64,000 bases of DNA from Pyxicephalus adspersus (GCF_032062135.1 NC_092866.1:20873034-20937033); one strand, 5' to 3'. Shown: positions 48,420 to 60,157, numbered from the stretch's first letter. Notes: generated by a model not told the origin, from the letters alone. Made by a program: numbers and translations.

Positions 48420-48600
48420 AATTCCTCGGTCCGGATCCCCCTGTACCCCGGTGTCAGTGCTGCCGGTCACACTATGTCCAGGCCCGGCACGCGATAGGTT
48501 GTCTGTCCCAGGCGGGGAGTTGGCGCTCCCGGTGCTCTCGCCGTCTCGTGCCGTCTCCCGGTATTCCCGGCTGTCTCGCTGGCAGCCCGAGTCCCTGAGC

Positions 48601-48740
48601 CAGAGAGGGGCGGGGCCTCCGGGGGAGAGGGAACATTACCCCATCAATGGCACGGCCCAGACCGCGGCTCCCCAATACGCGCTCCCTCATTGGATGAGAC
48701 TAGCTTCTTATGCAAATGAGCACGAGGGGGCGGGGAAAGG
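48601..48740 (-). promoter_or_regulatory. TATA-less GC-rich promoter of bcar1
   Basis: This is a cluster of promoter elements in the CpG island upstream of exon 1. GC boxes (GGGGCGGGG) lie at 48607-48615 and 48726-48735. A CCAAT box read on the minus strand lies at 48689-48693, and one on the plus strand at 48672-48676. A perfect octamer (ATTTGCAT on the minus strand) lies at 48710-48717. No TATA box is seen at a sensible distance. Such arrangements are typical of broad, housekeeping-type promoters. Orientation towards bcar1 is inferred from the position of exon 1; divergent transcription is possible. Confidence 0.72.
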
Positions 48741-48824
48741 AGATTCTTGCCCCCTGTAGCAGAAGGAGGTGTGAGAGTGCCACGGTCTGGAGCTGCGAGG
48801 CATGGAATGTGTGACAGCATGGGG

Positions 48825-49140
48825 GAGGGGGGATGGAAGGATGGAGGAATAGAGGGAAGGATGGATGGCTGGAGGGATAGAGGGAAGGATGGATGGCTGG
48901 AGGGATGGAAGGAAGGAAGGATGGATGTCTGGAAGGAAGGATGGATGGCTGGAGAGAAGAAAGGATGAATAGCTGGAGGGATGGAGAAATAAAAGGAAGG
49001 AGGATAGTCAGAAGAAGAAATGGATGGAAGGAGGGATGCAAATAAGTAAGGATGAATGGCTGAAGGGAAGGATAGCTGGAAGAGTGGAAGGATGGATGGC
49101 TGGAGGGATAGAGGGAAGGATGGATGTATTGGTGCATTGG
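48825..49140. repeat. GGAAGGATGGCTGGAG minisatellite, block 1
   Basis: Tandem GGATGGATGGCTGGAGGGA-type units built on GGAT/GGAA. It starts about 90 bases beyond the distal GC box. It contains the first copy of a 134-bp segment (48972-49105) repeated in block 2. Confidence 0.93.
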
Positions 49141-49249
49141 AAGGGTGAATGGCTGGAGGCAAGAAAGATAGATGACTGGATGCAGAAATAAAAGTAAAGG
49201 ATGGAGGGATAACAGAAGGAGGGATCGGTGACTGAAAGAATTAGGGAAC

Positions 49250-49712
49250 AGAGGGATGGCTGGAGGGAAGGAAGGATGGCTGGAGGGAAGGATGGATGGA
49301 TGGCTGGAGGAAAGGAAGGGTGGATGGCTGGAAGGAAGGATGGATGGCTGGAAGGATGGATGGCTGGAGGGATGGAGAAATAAAAGGAAGGATGGCTGGA
49401 GGGAAGGATGGATGGCTGGAGGGAAGAAAGGATGGATGGCTGGAAGGAAGGATGGAGGGATGGAGAAAAAAAAGGAAGGATGGCTGGAGGGAAGGATGGA
49501 TGGATGGCTGGAGGGAAAGATGGATGGATGGCTGGAGAGAAGAAAGGAAGGATGGCTGGAGGAAAGGAAGGATGGATGGCTGGAGGGATGGAGAATTAAA
49601 AGGAAGGAGGATAGTCAGAAGAAGAAATGGATGGAAGAAGGGATGCAAATAAGTAAGGATGAATGGCTGAAGGGAAGGATAGCTGGAAGAGTGGAAGGAT
49701 GGATGGCTGGAG
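49250..49712. repeat. GGAAGGATGGCTGGAG minisatellite, block 2
   Basis: Same unit as block 1. It ends with the second copy of the 134-bp segment (49579-49712, containing GGAGGATAGTCAGAAGAAG). About 110 bases of less regular sequence separate the blocks. Confidence 0.93.
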
Positions 49713-50834
49713 ATTCCTGCACTTAAGCTAGTAACCTCTAGTCCAGTCTCTGATCCAGTGGTTTGGGGTGAAGACACCCATATAGACGCTCTGTCAGTAT
49801 CATATAGCTGTATGTCCACATAGAGCTGTCTGGCAGTCTAATTTGTGGGCCATGCGTTTAATTTGCATTTAAAGATATGGGGTAAATATTGGAATGATAG
49901 TGTAATTATTAGCACAATTGTTTCAGATGATCATAGATGAAGCTGATCCCAGTTTCCAGTATCAGATGTATATTGGGGGACAATAGGGATCCCCTAAGCC
50001 GATGCTTCTTCTTCCTCTGAGATCCACCAGCATTGTGATGTGTGCAACCACTGAAGTTCAATCATTTTCTAATACATCTGTAATTAGTAGATTGGGTATG
50101 ATCATCACATATCTGATTCCTTGGGCTTCAGCATTTTCATGTGGATTGTATAAATGTCTTGTCTCTCAGTTGCCTGCTGCCAATGGTAGGGAAGTCAATC
50201 AGCAAGTTATAAGAATGTCTATGGATTGCTATTGTTCCTTATCCTTTAGGCTTGCCCCATCTCTGTCCTGTAAAAGTGGCCACATGCTGTGCGGAGCTCC
50301 AACCAGAACTTGCCCAAAGTCCGACTGGACTTCACCTCCATAATCAGCTATATCCACAGACATTAGGATATCATAAACCGAACTTATCATTTCACCCGGA
50401 TCAATCAACAATAAGCAAGTCTGTGCAATTTAATGGAAACTTTGTTCTGTTACACATTTTTAGATAAATTTATGAAAAAGAATCTTTTCTTCAGAGTCCT
50501 ATGTGCAGTATTATTCTTCCATAAAAACAGCACAGAACCCTGCAGGTTTACATGAGCAGAACCCAATGTGATGTACAACATTTATATATGTCACATCAAT
50601 AAGTTGTTGTCACATATGTTGTTGTTTTCTTCTTTATTTTTCTTCACTTCTTGTTTTTGCTGTGTTGATGATTGATAGATAAATATGCATAGCTATACAC
50701 AAAGAAATATAAATACACAGGACCCTGCCGCATGCTTTTTCTATATTGAAATCTGTTTGGTAAAATTTCATTTAATTCATTATAACTGAGGGGTAAGCTA
50801 TGTTCTTCGTTTAAGATTTAGGGAGGTAGCCTGC
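49713..50834. other. Upstream intergenic sequence, nothing recognised
   Basis: No gene, promoter or repeat family supported. Confidence 0.4.
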
Positions 50835-51145
50835 GGCTATGTACACATCAGATGATTCTCATCCAATACGAACGATTGGGCTCATCTCAGGCTATAATCC
50901 AACGTGTACAGAGGCATACAGAGTTCCCCCTATATTCATAGCTATGCCCTGATGGACCCATAAATGACAGACAATAAAAGAGGAGTGAAGGGAGGAGGGC
51001 ACAGCTGGGTGCCACTTGCTCATTCTCCCTCCTCTCTATAGAACTAAATGGCTCTGTGTGTACAGTGCTTGTTCAGTGTTTTGTCGCTGGAAATGAACAT
51101 GAAAGATTGTCTCCAATTACAATATTTGAGCGTGTGTACGTGGCC
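50835..51145 (+). mobile_element. Class A palindromic MITE, copy 6 (diverged)
   Basis: Ends are GGCTATGTACACATC and CGTGTGTACGTGGCC. The right flank is TAA; the left flank is TGC. The body keeps CTCCCTCCTCTCTATAGA and TGTGTGTACAGTGCTTG. The internal palindrome has decayed. Confidence 0.78.
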
Positions 51146-51148
51146 TAA

Positions 51149-51783
51149 GGGCAGCCAGTGGAGCGGCTGACCGGGCCCTCAACTTCTCCAGGGCACCATT
51201 TGACAATGGCAGGGTGTTGGGAACTGAAATGCTCTGCATATGGGGCCCCAGTTCACGTTACGACTACAATGCACACAATGGTACTTTCCCTTTTGCTCTG
51301 TTGGCTGGCCTCCTTGGGAACACGTTTTAGGCTGGTACAAAGGAACAGATTGGCACCTAACCTACCAATATGATAGATTTTCTGATCAGTAATTGATCAG
51401 TCACTTGCCCTAAAACACTGGACACCCGTGTACGTTATTTTGCCTTTCCTTTATTTTTTCCCAACAGAAAGTGAGTAGAACCTCGGTCAGATGTAATGAT
51501 CATTTATACACAATGCAACGTATCCACTTTTGAATGAAGTTTACCAACACTTCCGATCACCGCACGATTGATTGAGAAGTGGAAAATCTGCTGTTAATGA
51601 TCGGTAAAAATAGATTTGGCTTTGAAATCACATCAGATCCAATTATTTTATTTGATCTGAAAATTAAACAATTTGTTCAAGTGTAGCAGTTACCACCTAT
51701 AAGACAAATTGAGATTCTTGGAATCATTGTGGCTCTTTTCCATACCCTTAAAAAGGGCTCCATCTGCTTATCCATTGTCAGTG
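51149..51783. other. Upstream intergenic sequence, nothing recognised
   Basis: No supported feature. Confidence 0.4.
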
Positions 51784-51786
51784 TTA

Positions 51787-52067
51787 AGCTAGGTACACAC
51801 TTCCAATTGTTCCCACCCAATAATCGGCGCAGGCGCCGTTATCGGACGAGAATCTGAAGTGTGTACAGCGCGCGTCGTACATCGTCCAAACAACCATCTT
51901 GGCCGATCCACGGATGATGAACATCAAACGATCGTAATGCAAGGAAAGGGGGAGCAGAACGGTGCTATATGTACAGCACTCATTCATGCATGGTGCAGTG
52001 CTTAGTCGTTGGAAAGGTTCCTGAAAGATCCTTTCCAATGTCTATAATTGGAAGTGTGTACACGACT
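51787..52067 (+). mobile_element. Class A palindromic MITE, copy 7
   Basis: Ends are AGCTAGGTACACAC and GTGTGTACACGACT, with TTA at 51784-51786 and 52068-52070. The right-end palindrome GTTGGAAAGGTTC against GATCCTTTCCAA is retained with changes. Confidence 0.84.
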
Positions 52068-52070
52068 TTA

Positions 52071-52907
52071 CATTTCAGCTTGTTAGCCCTTTAAGGAGGA
52101 AGGCATTTATAATCTTCTGGCCATGACTTCAGTTTGGCCACACGATGTGAGATTTTCTGCGGAGTGAAGGAAAGCTGCGGGAGACCAACATTACTGTACA
52201 GCTTCAAGTATCCAGAACTTGTTCCAAAGCTGGAGACAGTCTCCTGGCTTCCATCCCACTGGCTTGTAGGAGATTGTTGTGGTGTTTGCTGGTAGAAGAT
52301 GACTCATTGGCAAAATATTGATGTGCCATCTGGAGAAATCTTTATGGAACCTCCAGCCACAGGCTATGTCTCTAGGTCTGGCTTCAGATGCCAGTTTAAA
52401 GCTTGGGGAACCACAGGGGAATCATGGACATCTGCTTTCTTCTGGGCAAAACACAGCTCAGGGCACACAATAAATGTTCTATGAGAGCAATGGAAGGTCC
52501 AATTAATTAATACCTAACCAATAATAAGTACTCAGATAATAATAACTTTTGTTTGGTCCAGATGTTTTCTTTTTATATGTATCTTTAGACTACAACAGGC
52601 AACCCCAACTGAGATATCTTGGGGAGAAAAGTCCATCAGTTTGTCATTTCCTGGCACATCACTTCTCCAAAGTATTGCTAGAATTGGGGGTATTGGCTAA
52701 GTATACACCTCAATTTCTGCAGGTTATAACCCAAACAAAGAATGGTCAGAATAATGTTCAATATATACAGAAAACATTGATACATGGCTACAGAATCTGT
52801 TAGTCCTTAAATTGATTGCCAAATTCCTCTCCTGACTTGGGCATATTGCTTTTGGAGGATACAAAGTTGAAGTGTTTACTTTTCAACAGCGAGGAGTCGG
52901 GGAGTAT
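52071..52907. other. Upstream intergenic sequence, nothing recognised
   Basis: No supported feature. Confidence 0.4.
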
Positions 52908-53179
52908 ACCAACCTTTCTCAACATTCCATAACGTGGGGTACCCCTTGAAATACCCTTTAGGTTTGAAGAAACCCCTGCTAATATTTACTTTATCCACAG
53001 CTCACAATACATTAGTGTGGTCACTGGGGAGTATACTCCTTACATTGCTGGCCAGTGAGAAGAATGCCCACCTAGCAACTAAAGAGATGATTGGTGTTGG
53101 TGGTACTTTACCTTAAAGGCAGAAATTGCTCAAGGAACCCCTAACAACCTTTGGATGAACCCTGGTTGAGAAACACTGG
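52908..53179 (+). mobile_element. hAT-like element (GTTTCTCAACC family), copy 3, best preserved
   Basis: The left CCAACCTTTCTCAAC and right GGTTGAGAAACACTGG are an inverted pair of the CAGTGTTTCTCAACC type common to hAT/Charlie elements. The body has CACAATACATTAGTGTGG and GCTCAAGGAACCCC. The target duplication is not clear. Confidence 0.7.
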
Positions 53180-54035
53180 GTTATATTTTCCAGTTTTTTG
53201 CTCCTTTTTTTTTCTGTGACTATTGTTACTGTAGGTATCTCATATATATCTCCTATATAGCCTCAAACACTACCAATGGGCTGTACATGGGTCAGTTATT
53301 TGTAGCACCATGTGTGGCACCTTTATTTGAAGTGGGTGATCAAAATATTACTCTCCAAAAAGCCCCATAGACATCAGACTTTGATATGTTTTTGGCTGGA
53401 TTTGGCAACTACCTAATATCTAAAAGACACCCCTGAACCACTTTTCTCTGTGATCAGACAGGTTACAAATGTTTCATGACTTTTGTTTTCTACAGTGCTG
53501 CAACCATAGTAGTCTACCTCCCTCTTTCTCCATTTCTGATCCAAAAAATCATCAGTGCTAGAAGGTAAATGTTAAGGAATGAAGCTAAATCAAGAGACAT
53601 TCAAAGCCATCCAGGGAGAGTTTTAGAAAAAAACTAGCCAAAACATAGTTCTAGGCAAATATGAAGTGGGGGTGCAAATGCATAGCATTCTAGCTCCCTG
53701 CACCCATGCCGTGAACCCCTGGAAAATGTGCAAAATGTGGGGGCCTTGGGCAACTTCCCAGTTTGTCCTTGCTCAAAACCAGCCCTGGAAGCCATGGATT
53801 GTGCATTCCTATCCCCCATTCACTGATGCCTATGTCCTGCCTAATGAAGGAGATTGTATACAAAGATGTTACTAGGTGTGATTGTTTACTGAAGTCCTTA
53901 GGGCATACCTAATGCAAAAAATTGTATTGTTTAAGGACCAACACCTTGATAAGGGTGCAGGGTTTCTTGATAAGCATTGTTGAAATAATGGTCATAAACC
54001 ATACAAGTTCCCACGCTTATAATCCCACAGATATG
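53180..54035. other. Upstream intergenic sequence, nothing recognised
   Basis: No supported feature. Confidence 0.4.
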
Positions 54036-54038
54036 TTA

Positions 54039-54421
54039 GGTTACGTACACACGTGCAATAACGACCGATCAATGATTATTCACGATTTTTTTGAACGATC
54101 ACATTGTGCAGGTTTCTGTACATGCTGTAACCATACAATCGTCCAAAAATATTCCACCAATAATGTACACACGCTAGATACGATTATTTGAACAATGTAT
54201 GAAGTGACGTGTACAGGAGAAAGTCCATCACAGAACAATCCGCGATCACTAAATGACCGTACACACAATAGATAATGATCTGGTCCCAGCGAGTTGGTCG
54301 TTCGTTTCCAGCGACATTCCTTGTTCATTGGCATCGTTGGCCAGTTTTTTGTTAACAATTATCAGATGATCGGTCGTTCGTTGTTCGTTTCGAATGATAA
54401 TTATTGGACGTGTATGTAGCC
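54039..54421 (+). mobile_element. Class B palindromic MITE, copy 6
   Basis: Ends are GGTTACGTACACACG and CGTGTATGTAGCC, with TTA at 54036-54038 and 54422-54424. Middle segments ATTCCACCAATAATGTACAC and GAAGTGACGTGTACAGG match class B. Confidence 0.87.
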
Positions 54422-54424
54422 TTA

Positions 54425-56040
54425 GTCTGTCAATGAAGAGTCGTTTGCCCAGTTACCGTAACATTTTTATGTGGAATCTATTTGTGCTGTATAATTACTT
54501 ATCAACCAGCGATTTGTAAAGCCATTCTGATTTATCTGCAGCAGAAGGCTCCCGTGACTTAAATGACCTTCACAAGCATTTTGTTTTAATTACTAGCAGC
54601 TTGGCTCCAGCTCAGTGACTATGACCTGAGATACAGGCTATGTCTTTCTACTTTTCACTGCGTGTCTCACTGCTTTCTGCAGAATTTCAATGCAGATATT
54701 TGTGGAATGTGCTAGTTTCATATAGCCCCAGGTCATGGATTTCTTTTCTTCCAAACAACATTTCCTCACAGTAAATATAGGCCAATGGTAATTAATACTT
54801 GTAAATATAACCCTTCCATTATCCAGAAATAAACATCATTTTACTAAAACATCAATTAAAACTCCATCAATCTGTAACTCAGCTTTTATTCAGAAAGAGA
54901 GCCACTAAGCTTTACATGCAAATGTAAGATCTGCACATCTATGGATCAACAAATGCCTAAAGCAGGAGCTACATTTAAGATTGGAATGAAATAAATGGAT
55001 AGGAAGTGTTTGGCACTGAGGCCCTCTAATCATTTAGGTTTCATTTCTTAACCCTGTGATACTGTTTTTTTGAACTGGCTCAAATGGGTGTTTATTGGCT
55101 CGCTTTTGATAAAAACAGAGAATAATGCTAACCCCGTCTTAAAAAAAGAGAGGCAGCTCTAGTCTGGAGACAACTTCCAGGTACAAGAATATTATTAGAT
55201 GTTTCCAAACCCAATGCAGCCAAAGACTGGTAAACATGGGCAGTTTAGGTTGATTTCTAATCTGATAAAACAGTTAAATTGATGAAGTCAATGTTTTGTA
55301 ACGTACTTTAAACTGATTGACATTAATCTATTTTCTGCACCTGGATTGCTTGTGTTGAATTGGCACTACTGTCCGAAAAACAGATCCAATTGGCAGAGGA
55401 TCCACTTGTGTGTACTAGTCTTTATATTATGATGAACACAAAACAGCTCAAAGATATTCTACACAAGATGATAACATCATGACGTGAGACAGAGGTGAGC
55501 ATCTTCCCAAAGTTCAGCCAGACTGGATGGGTATCTCATGTCTTTTGTACCTACACATGAAATCCCAGTCTATTCATTATTGTTTATATACAGATGGTCC
55601 TGGAATTGTCTATCTTTGTCCTCCACACCCTGTCCTTTTTAAAGATTTGAAGATTTACCCTGCGTCAGGCTGATCTTTTACATTTAGGAACTCTGCACAT
55701 TTTATCTAGTTTTCAGCTTGTCCCTGTAATCCAGGTAACCATTTAAACTGGACCTATCACCACAGTTTGTACTTTATATAAAAGGCTAGAAAACCTTTTT
55801 TTATATAAGGTGTATACCTTTTGTTTTTTTTCCCCAAAATAACTCCCCTTCTCTTTACTGCGGTGAGGGTAAAGATTTAATATAAGCACAGAGTGTCCTG
55901 GTATACCTATGTCATGTATCGCAGGAGGCTTCAGGGTGCTCCTTCTGTGCATGCCTACTGTGCAGAAGGAGCTTTTCCCCACAATGAAATGAAAAGTTCC
56001 GATCTCACACATGTGCAGGCTCTGTAGAAGCTAACCCTCC
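54425..56040. other. Upstream intergenic sequence, possible conserved noncoding DNA
   Basis: No gene is seen. 54475-54850 is repeat-free with homeodomain-type TAATTA words, but conservation cannot be judged from one sequence. Confidence 0.35.
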
Positions 56041-56320
56041 TCGTGGTAATCCTGAGTGTGACCCGAGGGTGGATTTTCAATGCAAAAAGCGGTAATCCCG
56101 AGTCACACTCGGGGTCGATTAAACTTAAAAAAAAACACCTTGTTCCGTCGACATCCCCCATCGTCCTGCTGGTCCTCGCGGGTCCTGGGGACACATCCTG
56201 CCTCTCTGATCTTCAGCCACGAAGTGCAGAGACAAGATCTAAGGGGTTTCCCGGTGACGTTGGTACATGCGTCGGTGCGGGTCGGCGGGAGGATCGGCGG
56301 GAAATTAAAATAATTTTGTA
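56041..56320. repeat. CpG-rich repeat with CCCGAGTCACACTCGGG palindrome
   Basis: GGTAATCCTGAGTGTGACCC is repeated as GGTAATCCCGAGTCACACTC about 45 bases later. The second copy contains the palindrome CCCGAGT-CAC-ACTCGGG. It is much richer in GC and CpG than its surroundings. No promoter or coding support was found, so it is probably a dispersed repeat. Confidence 0.5.
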
Positions 56321-56831
56321 TTTCACCCTCCAAAGTCCATTTAGTTCCACTGGCATTTGGCTGCATGCAAACAATATCAAGGCAAATATTTTTTTCTCAT
56401 TATAAAGATGCTGGAGAAAAACAGCTTTCTATATATCTTAAGGTTTTATTCCCCTTTACTTGGCTCTGAATAGTCAAATGACCACTCAGAAAAAAAATCT
56501 ACCACAGCTCAAAAAGTGAAAAATGTAATAGTAATCCATGTCCATCGGAAAAAAGCCATGTCAATGTATCAGACAAGTTATCCTTTAAATAAAATCCTAT
56601 ACAGTCAGCCATCTCTCTGTTGCAACATTATTTAATTCTTCTTCTCCACTCCAATTGGCACCTTTATACACTCCTCATTCATATTCTGCTGGAACTTGCG
56701 AGAATATCTCATTCATAGACTAGGGGGATGTCATTTCTAAAGCCCCATATAGACATCCAAAAGATTTCAGAAGATTGTCACTGAGTGCGATCCCTAATGA
56801 TATTTTAATGTGCATATTCTGATATCATATA

Positions 56832-57786
56832 CAAGGGGGTACTGAGAAGTTCCTGGCTTTGCCCAAAAAGAAGAGAGCCAGAGTTATGAAATAACACATT
56901 TATTCAACATATTCCCCCTGAGACTGATGCACTTGGTACAGCGTAGTTGCAGCTTTTCTAGACCGTTCAAATAAAAGTCCTTTGGTTGGGCCGCAAACCA
57001 GCTCTCAGCAGCATCTTTTACGTCAGAAATGTCCTCAAGACGTTGACCTTCCAGGTGTTTCTTCAAATTCAGGAACAGATAATATTCTGGGCTATCTCTT
57101 TTGTGGATATTCGTTGGTCCTCAATATTCAGCTCATGGACAGCATCGCAGGTTGCCGGGTCAGTTGAGTTTGGGGGTGCCCACTGCGGGGCTCATCTTCA
57201 ATGGTGAAATGCCCAGTCTTGAAACAAGATATCAAGGTTTTGACAGTGCTGTAGGAAGGACACTTCTCCCCCAGTGTTTGCGACATCTCAGTGTTGTCCT
57301 TTGCTGACCTGGAGAAACAAAAACTTCATGACGGCCCGTAACTCCAACGACGTGAAACTTGCTTGTGCCTCTGCCATCACAGCTTCTCACTAAAAGAAAA
57401 GACAGTTTTAAGAATCGCAGGTTTAAGACCTGATATTTGCACAGTTACATACTAAGATATTAGGCTGTCATATATCCCCACACTCGTTTTTCTATTTTAT
57501 CTGGAAGAGGGTAAAGTCATGAACTTCTCAGCACCCCCTTGCATTTTGTATGACATGATTTTTTTCCACAATAGGTAAATTAGAATTAGGTGAGCTGCAC
57601 ACATATATGCATTATATTGCTATTTATCTAGTATTAAATATCAGCAGCTGTACAAAATCTAAATGGGAGACATTACAGTCATTAGCACCTGTGAGAGCAG
57701 CAAATTTGTTTTTCTATATTATGTGCAGAATAGAAACAATTTCCTCTGGAAGGGGGCAAAGCCAGGAACTTCTCAGCACCCCCTTG
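56832..57786 (-). mobile_element. Mariner transposon, internally deleted
   Basis: The left end CAAGGGGGTACTGAGAAG and right end CTTCTCAGCACCCCCTTG are inverted repeats flanked by TA (56830-56831 and 57787-57788). A second right-end-like sequence, CTTCTCAGCACCCCCTTG, lies inside near 57540. Transposase remains lie between, on the minus strand. Confidence 0.85.
56884..57377 (-). pseudogene. Mariner transposase remnant
   Basis: The minus-strand ATG at 57377 opens a reading like MAEAQASFTSLELRAVMKF, typical of mariner N-termini. Further frame-shifted stretches resemble the helix-turn-helix region (ISTKEIA near 57095). The last 60 codons (57066-56884) contain KKHLEGQR and DFYLNGLEKL, a mariner C-terminus. 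The catalytic DDD core is missing: N- and C-terminal parts meet near 57080. At about 490 bases, against roughly 1 kb for the family, and with frame breaks, it cannot encode an active enzyme. Confidence 0.85.
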
Positions 57787-57807
57787 TATGTATATGATTT
57801 ACAAACA

Positions 57808-57960
57808 ATTACTGTATATACTTGAATATAAAGCGATCTCAATAAAAAATCATGTCTTTCCGAAAAACACAGGAAAACTACATTTGCTCCAATTTAAAAT
57901 GAAGGCACAAAATGCATCTGTCACTGCTAACATTCAAAACCGTACTTAATAGAAATGTCA
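57808..57960. repeat. Probable DNA-transposon fragment (TGTATATACTTGAATATAA)
   Basis: ACTGTATATACTTGAATATA resembles the start of a widespread vertebrate repeat with ACTCGAGTATAAGCCGA ends. Only one end is seen. Confidence 0.4.
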
Positions 57961-58076
57961 GTAAATTCATGTGAATAAAAACATCCATGGAGTTTTATTT
58001 TTAAAACATTTATTTAAAAGGAGAAAAGTTAAAATCACATGGGCTTTGTATTTTTATTTCCCTCCCCCCTTTTTTT

Positions 58077-58385
58077 NNNNNNNNNNNNNNNNNNNNNNNN
58101 NNNNNNNNNNNNNNNNNNNNNNNNNNNNNNNNNNNNNNNNNNNNNNNNNNNNNNNNNNNNNNNNNNNNNNNNNNNNNNNNNNNNNNNNNNNNNNNNNNNN
58201 NNNNNNNNNNNNNNNNNNNNNNNNNNNNNNNNNNNNNNNNNNNNNNNNNNNNNNNNNNNNNNNNNNNNNNNNNNNNNNNNNNNNNNNNNNNNNNNNNNNN
58301 NNNNNNNNNNNNNNNNNNNNNNNNNNNNNNNNNNNNNNNNNNNNNNNNNNNNNNNNNNNNNNNNNNNNNNNNNNNNNNNNNNNNN
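58077..58385. other. Assembly gap (309 N)
   Basis: Run of N after a C/T-rich tract. Frames through it are meaningless. Confidence 0.99.
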
Positions 58386-60157
58386 AATATCAGTGGCGCA
58401 TTCCAATACAGTGAGATATGGGATTAAATCTCCAGGTGGGCACGGGAGACCTCTTCTAAAAACCTGCCTATAGCTTTGGGCTGCTATATGGGGGAGGAAA
58501 GCATATACCTATATAAACACAATTTGCTAAACAATTATGAATCCAGGTATATGTTACTATAACTTATATTATATATAAATATAATTTATTTAGTTAATCA
58601 TAAAATATTGCATCTATTCTAGGTCTAAATTGCATTACGAAAAACGTATGAAAAACTGAATAGATAACTGGCTTATAAACGTTCATTTTATTCTGTTTCA
58701 AATATAGACCAACATAGAAACTGATCAGAATCTGCACAGCCAGGGAAACCGACCAAGCAAAAGATATAATCTTATAACACGGTCCAAAATGCAAAGCTCA
58801 GCCTCGGGGGAGCTTTTTGCAAATAGAAATGGTATATTTGATCTGGTGGAAATGTCAGCATGTGTTTTTTTGGTTGGTTGTGTGAGCTCCTGTTTAGCTT
58901 CGTCAGGCACCAGCTAGAAGATTTTTTTCTGAAAGACTATGAAAGAGAGGTGTAGTAGATAGCAATAGAAACCTGACAATTATCAGCAAAAATAGACCGT
59001 GCCATTTGGCCCTGGCTGTATGAAATTATTGCCAGTGTCCCTCCTGGCATCTTAAGATGTTTATCCTCAGCCATCAATGCAGATTTGGAGATTGCAGTTT
59101 AATTAGCAATTTAGCTTTGATCTGATCCGTGTAAACGTGAATGCATTTACTGAGGGGTGAAATTTGACATGATACCGAGAAACCATCCAGGTGTAAAGAT
59201 GCTGTTTTCTGATGTTTCTGCTATGACACCAATTTTTGATGTAGGCTTTCAAAGCAATATATATTTTTTATGTATTTGTTCATAAATAAATAGAATAGCA
59301 TTTCCAATTTCCACAAATTCTTTTACAACATTTTTATTGATTTTAATAGCATACAGGCAGTACTGCAGCATACAGAATAGGTTAGGGCGACAAAGCTGCT
59401 GGTATGAAAAAGTAACATACAACTGCCAAACATCTTACAATATTAGTACAGCAATAGTATAACCATTTGGGAAAACAATAAGAGTTGATAATCAACTAAA
59501 AGCTGTACATGGAAAAACTTCACCCAACCAAGGTAGCAACAAGAATGCCAATGAGATATGGAGTATCGAATAATACGGGATAGAAAGGTGTTAAAGGGGG
59601 AGAAACAATAAATTTGTGTGGCTTATACTTATACAAAAGCTTACACAGGGGATAACAAACAAAAAGGGTTTTTGGGAGGTGTAGAAGAAAGGACTAATTG
59701 GGAAAATTTAAAATAGAAAAGCAGGCTTCATCTTGTAGATATCAATTAAGTAGCAAAGTTTTATAAGTGATGGATCACTGCTTTGTGGGCCACAGGTCAG
59801 AATTGCCAAAGTTTTCAGAAATTTAATTAATAGTCATACATGGCTATCAGATTTTTTTTATCACAGTCCCACTAGTTTAATTCTTAATCACCCAAAAAAA
59901 AGAAGTGTGAGTCTTCCAGGATCCTGCAATTGTTTGCTTAGTTTTAATTGAATTGATGTATTGGGACCTGGGGTTAGTTTGCATCTTTAAGATGAGTGAA
60001 GTTCTTGATTCCCCAAATCATTAGGGTGTGGGTTCTCCTAACTTTAATGAATGTATGGGCTATGTCCCAGCGTCAATAAAAGACGATGGGGTAAGAGTGA
60101 TCTACTTGATATGAGAGGATATTGAAAAGTTCTAGATTGGCAAAAATGAAAATTACT
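58386..60157. other. Upstream intergenic sequence, nothing certain
   Basis: No gene or clear repeat is seen. 58990-59240 is repeat-free and could be conserved noncoding DNA, which I cannot test here. Confidence 0.35.

Larger units (their letters stand above)
48227..48600 (-). other. bcar1: bcar1 5' untranslated region, approximate, within the CpG island
   Basis: GC- and CpG-rich sequence lies immediately upstream of the MNYL start on the minus strand. No in-frame coding extension is evident. Two small upstream ORFs are visible on the minus strand: 48419-48399 (six codons plus stop) and 48326-48315 (ATG CTA AAG TAA). The transcription start is not visible, so the right boundary is a guess set by the first GC box. 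Confidence 0.55.

Noticed and set aside
47685..48421. Open frames of up to 204 codons rich in Tyr, Met, Cys and Phe
   Set aside because: Translation of the TATGTTCCC minisatellite in three frames; no codon bias or splice context.
48644..49819. Open frames rich in Pro-Ser-Ile-His or Trp-Leu-Glu-Gly
   Set aside because: Translation of the GGAAGGATGGCTGGAG minisatellite; every frame is open because of the repeat.
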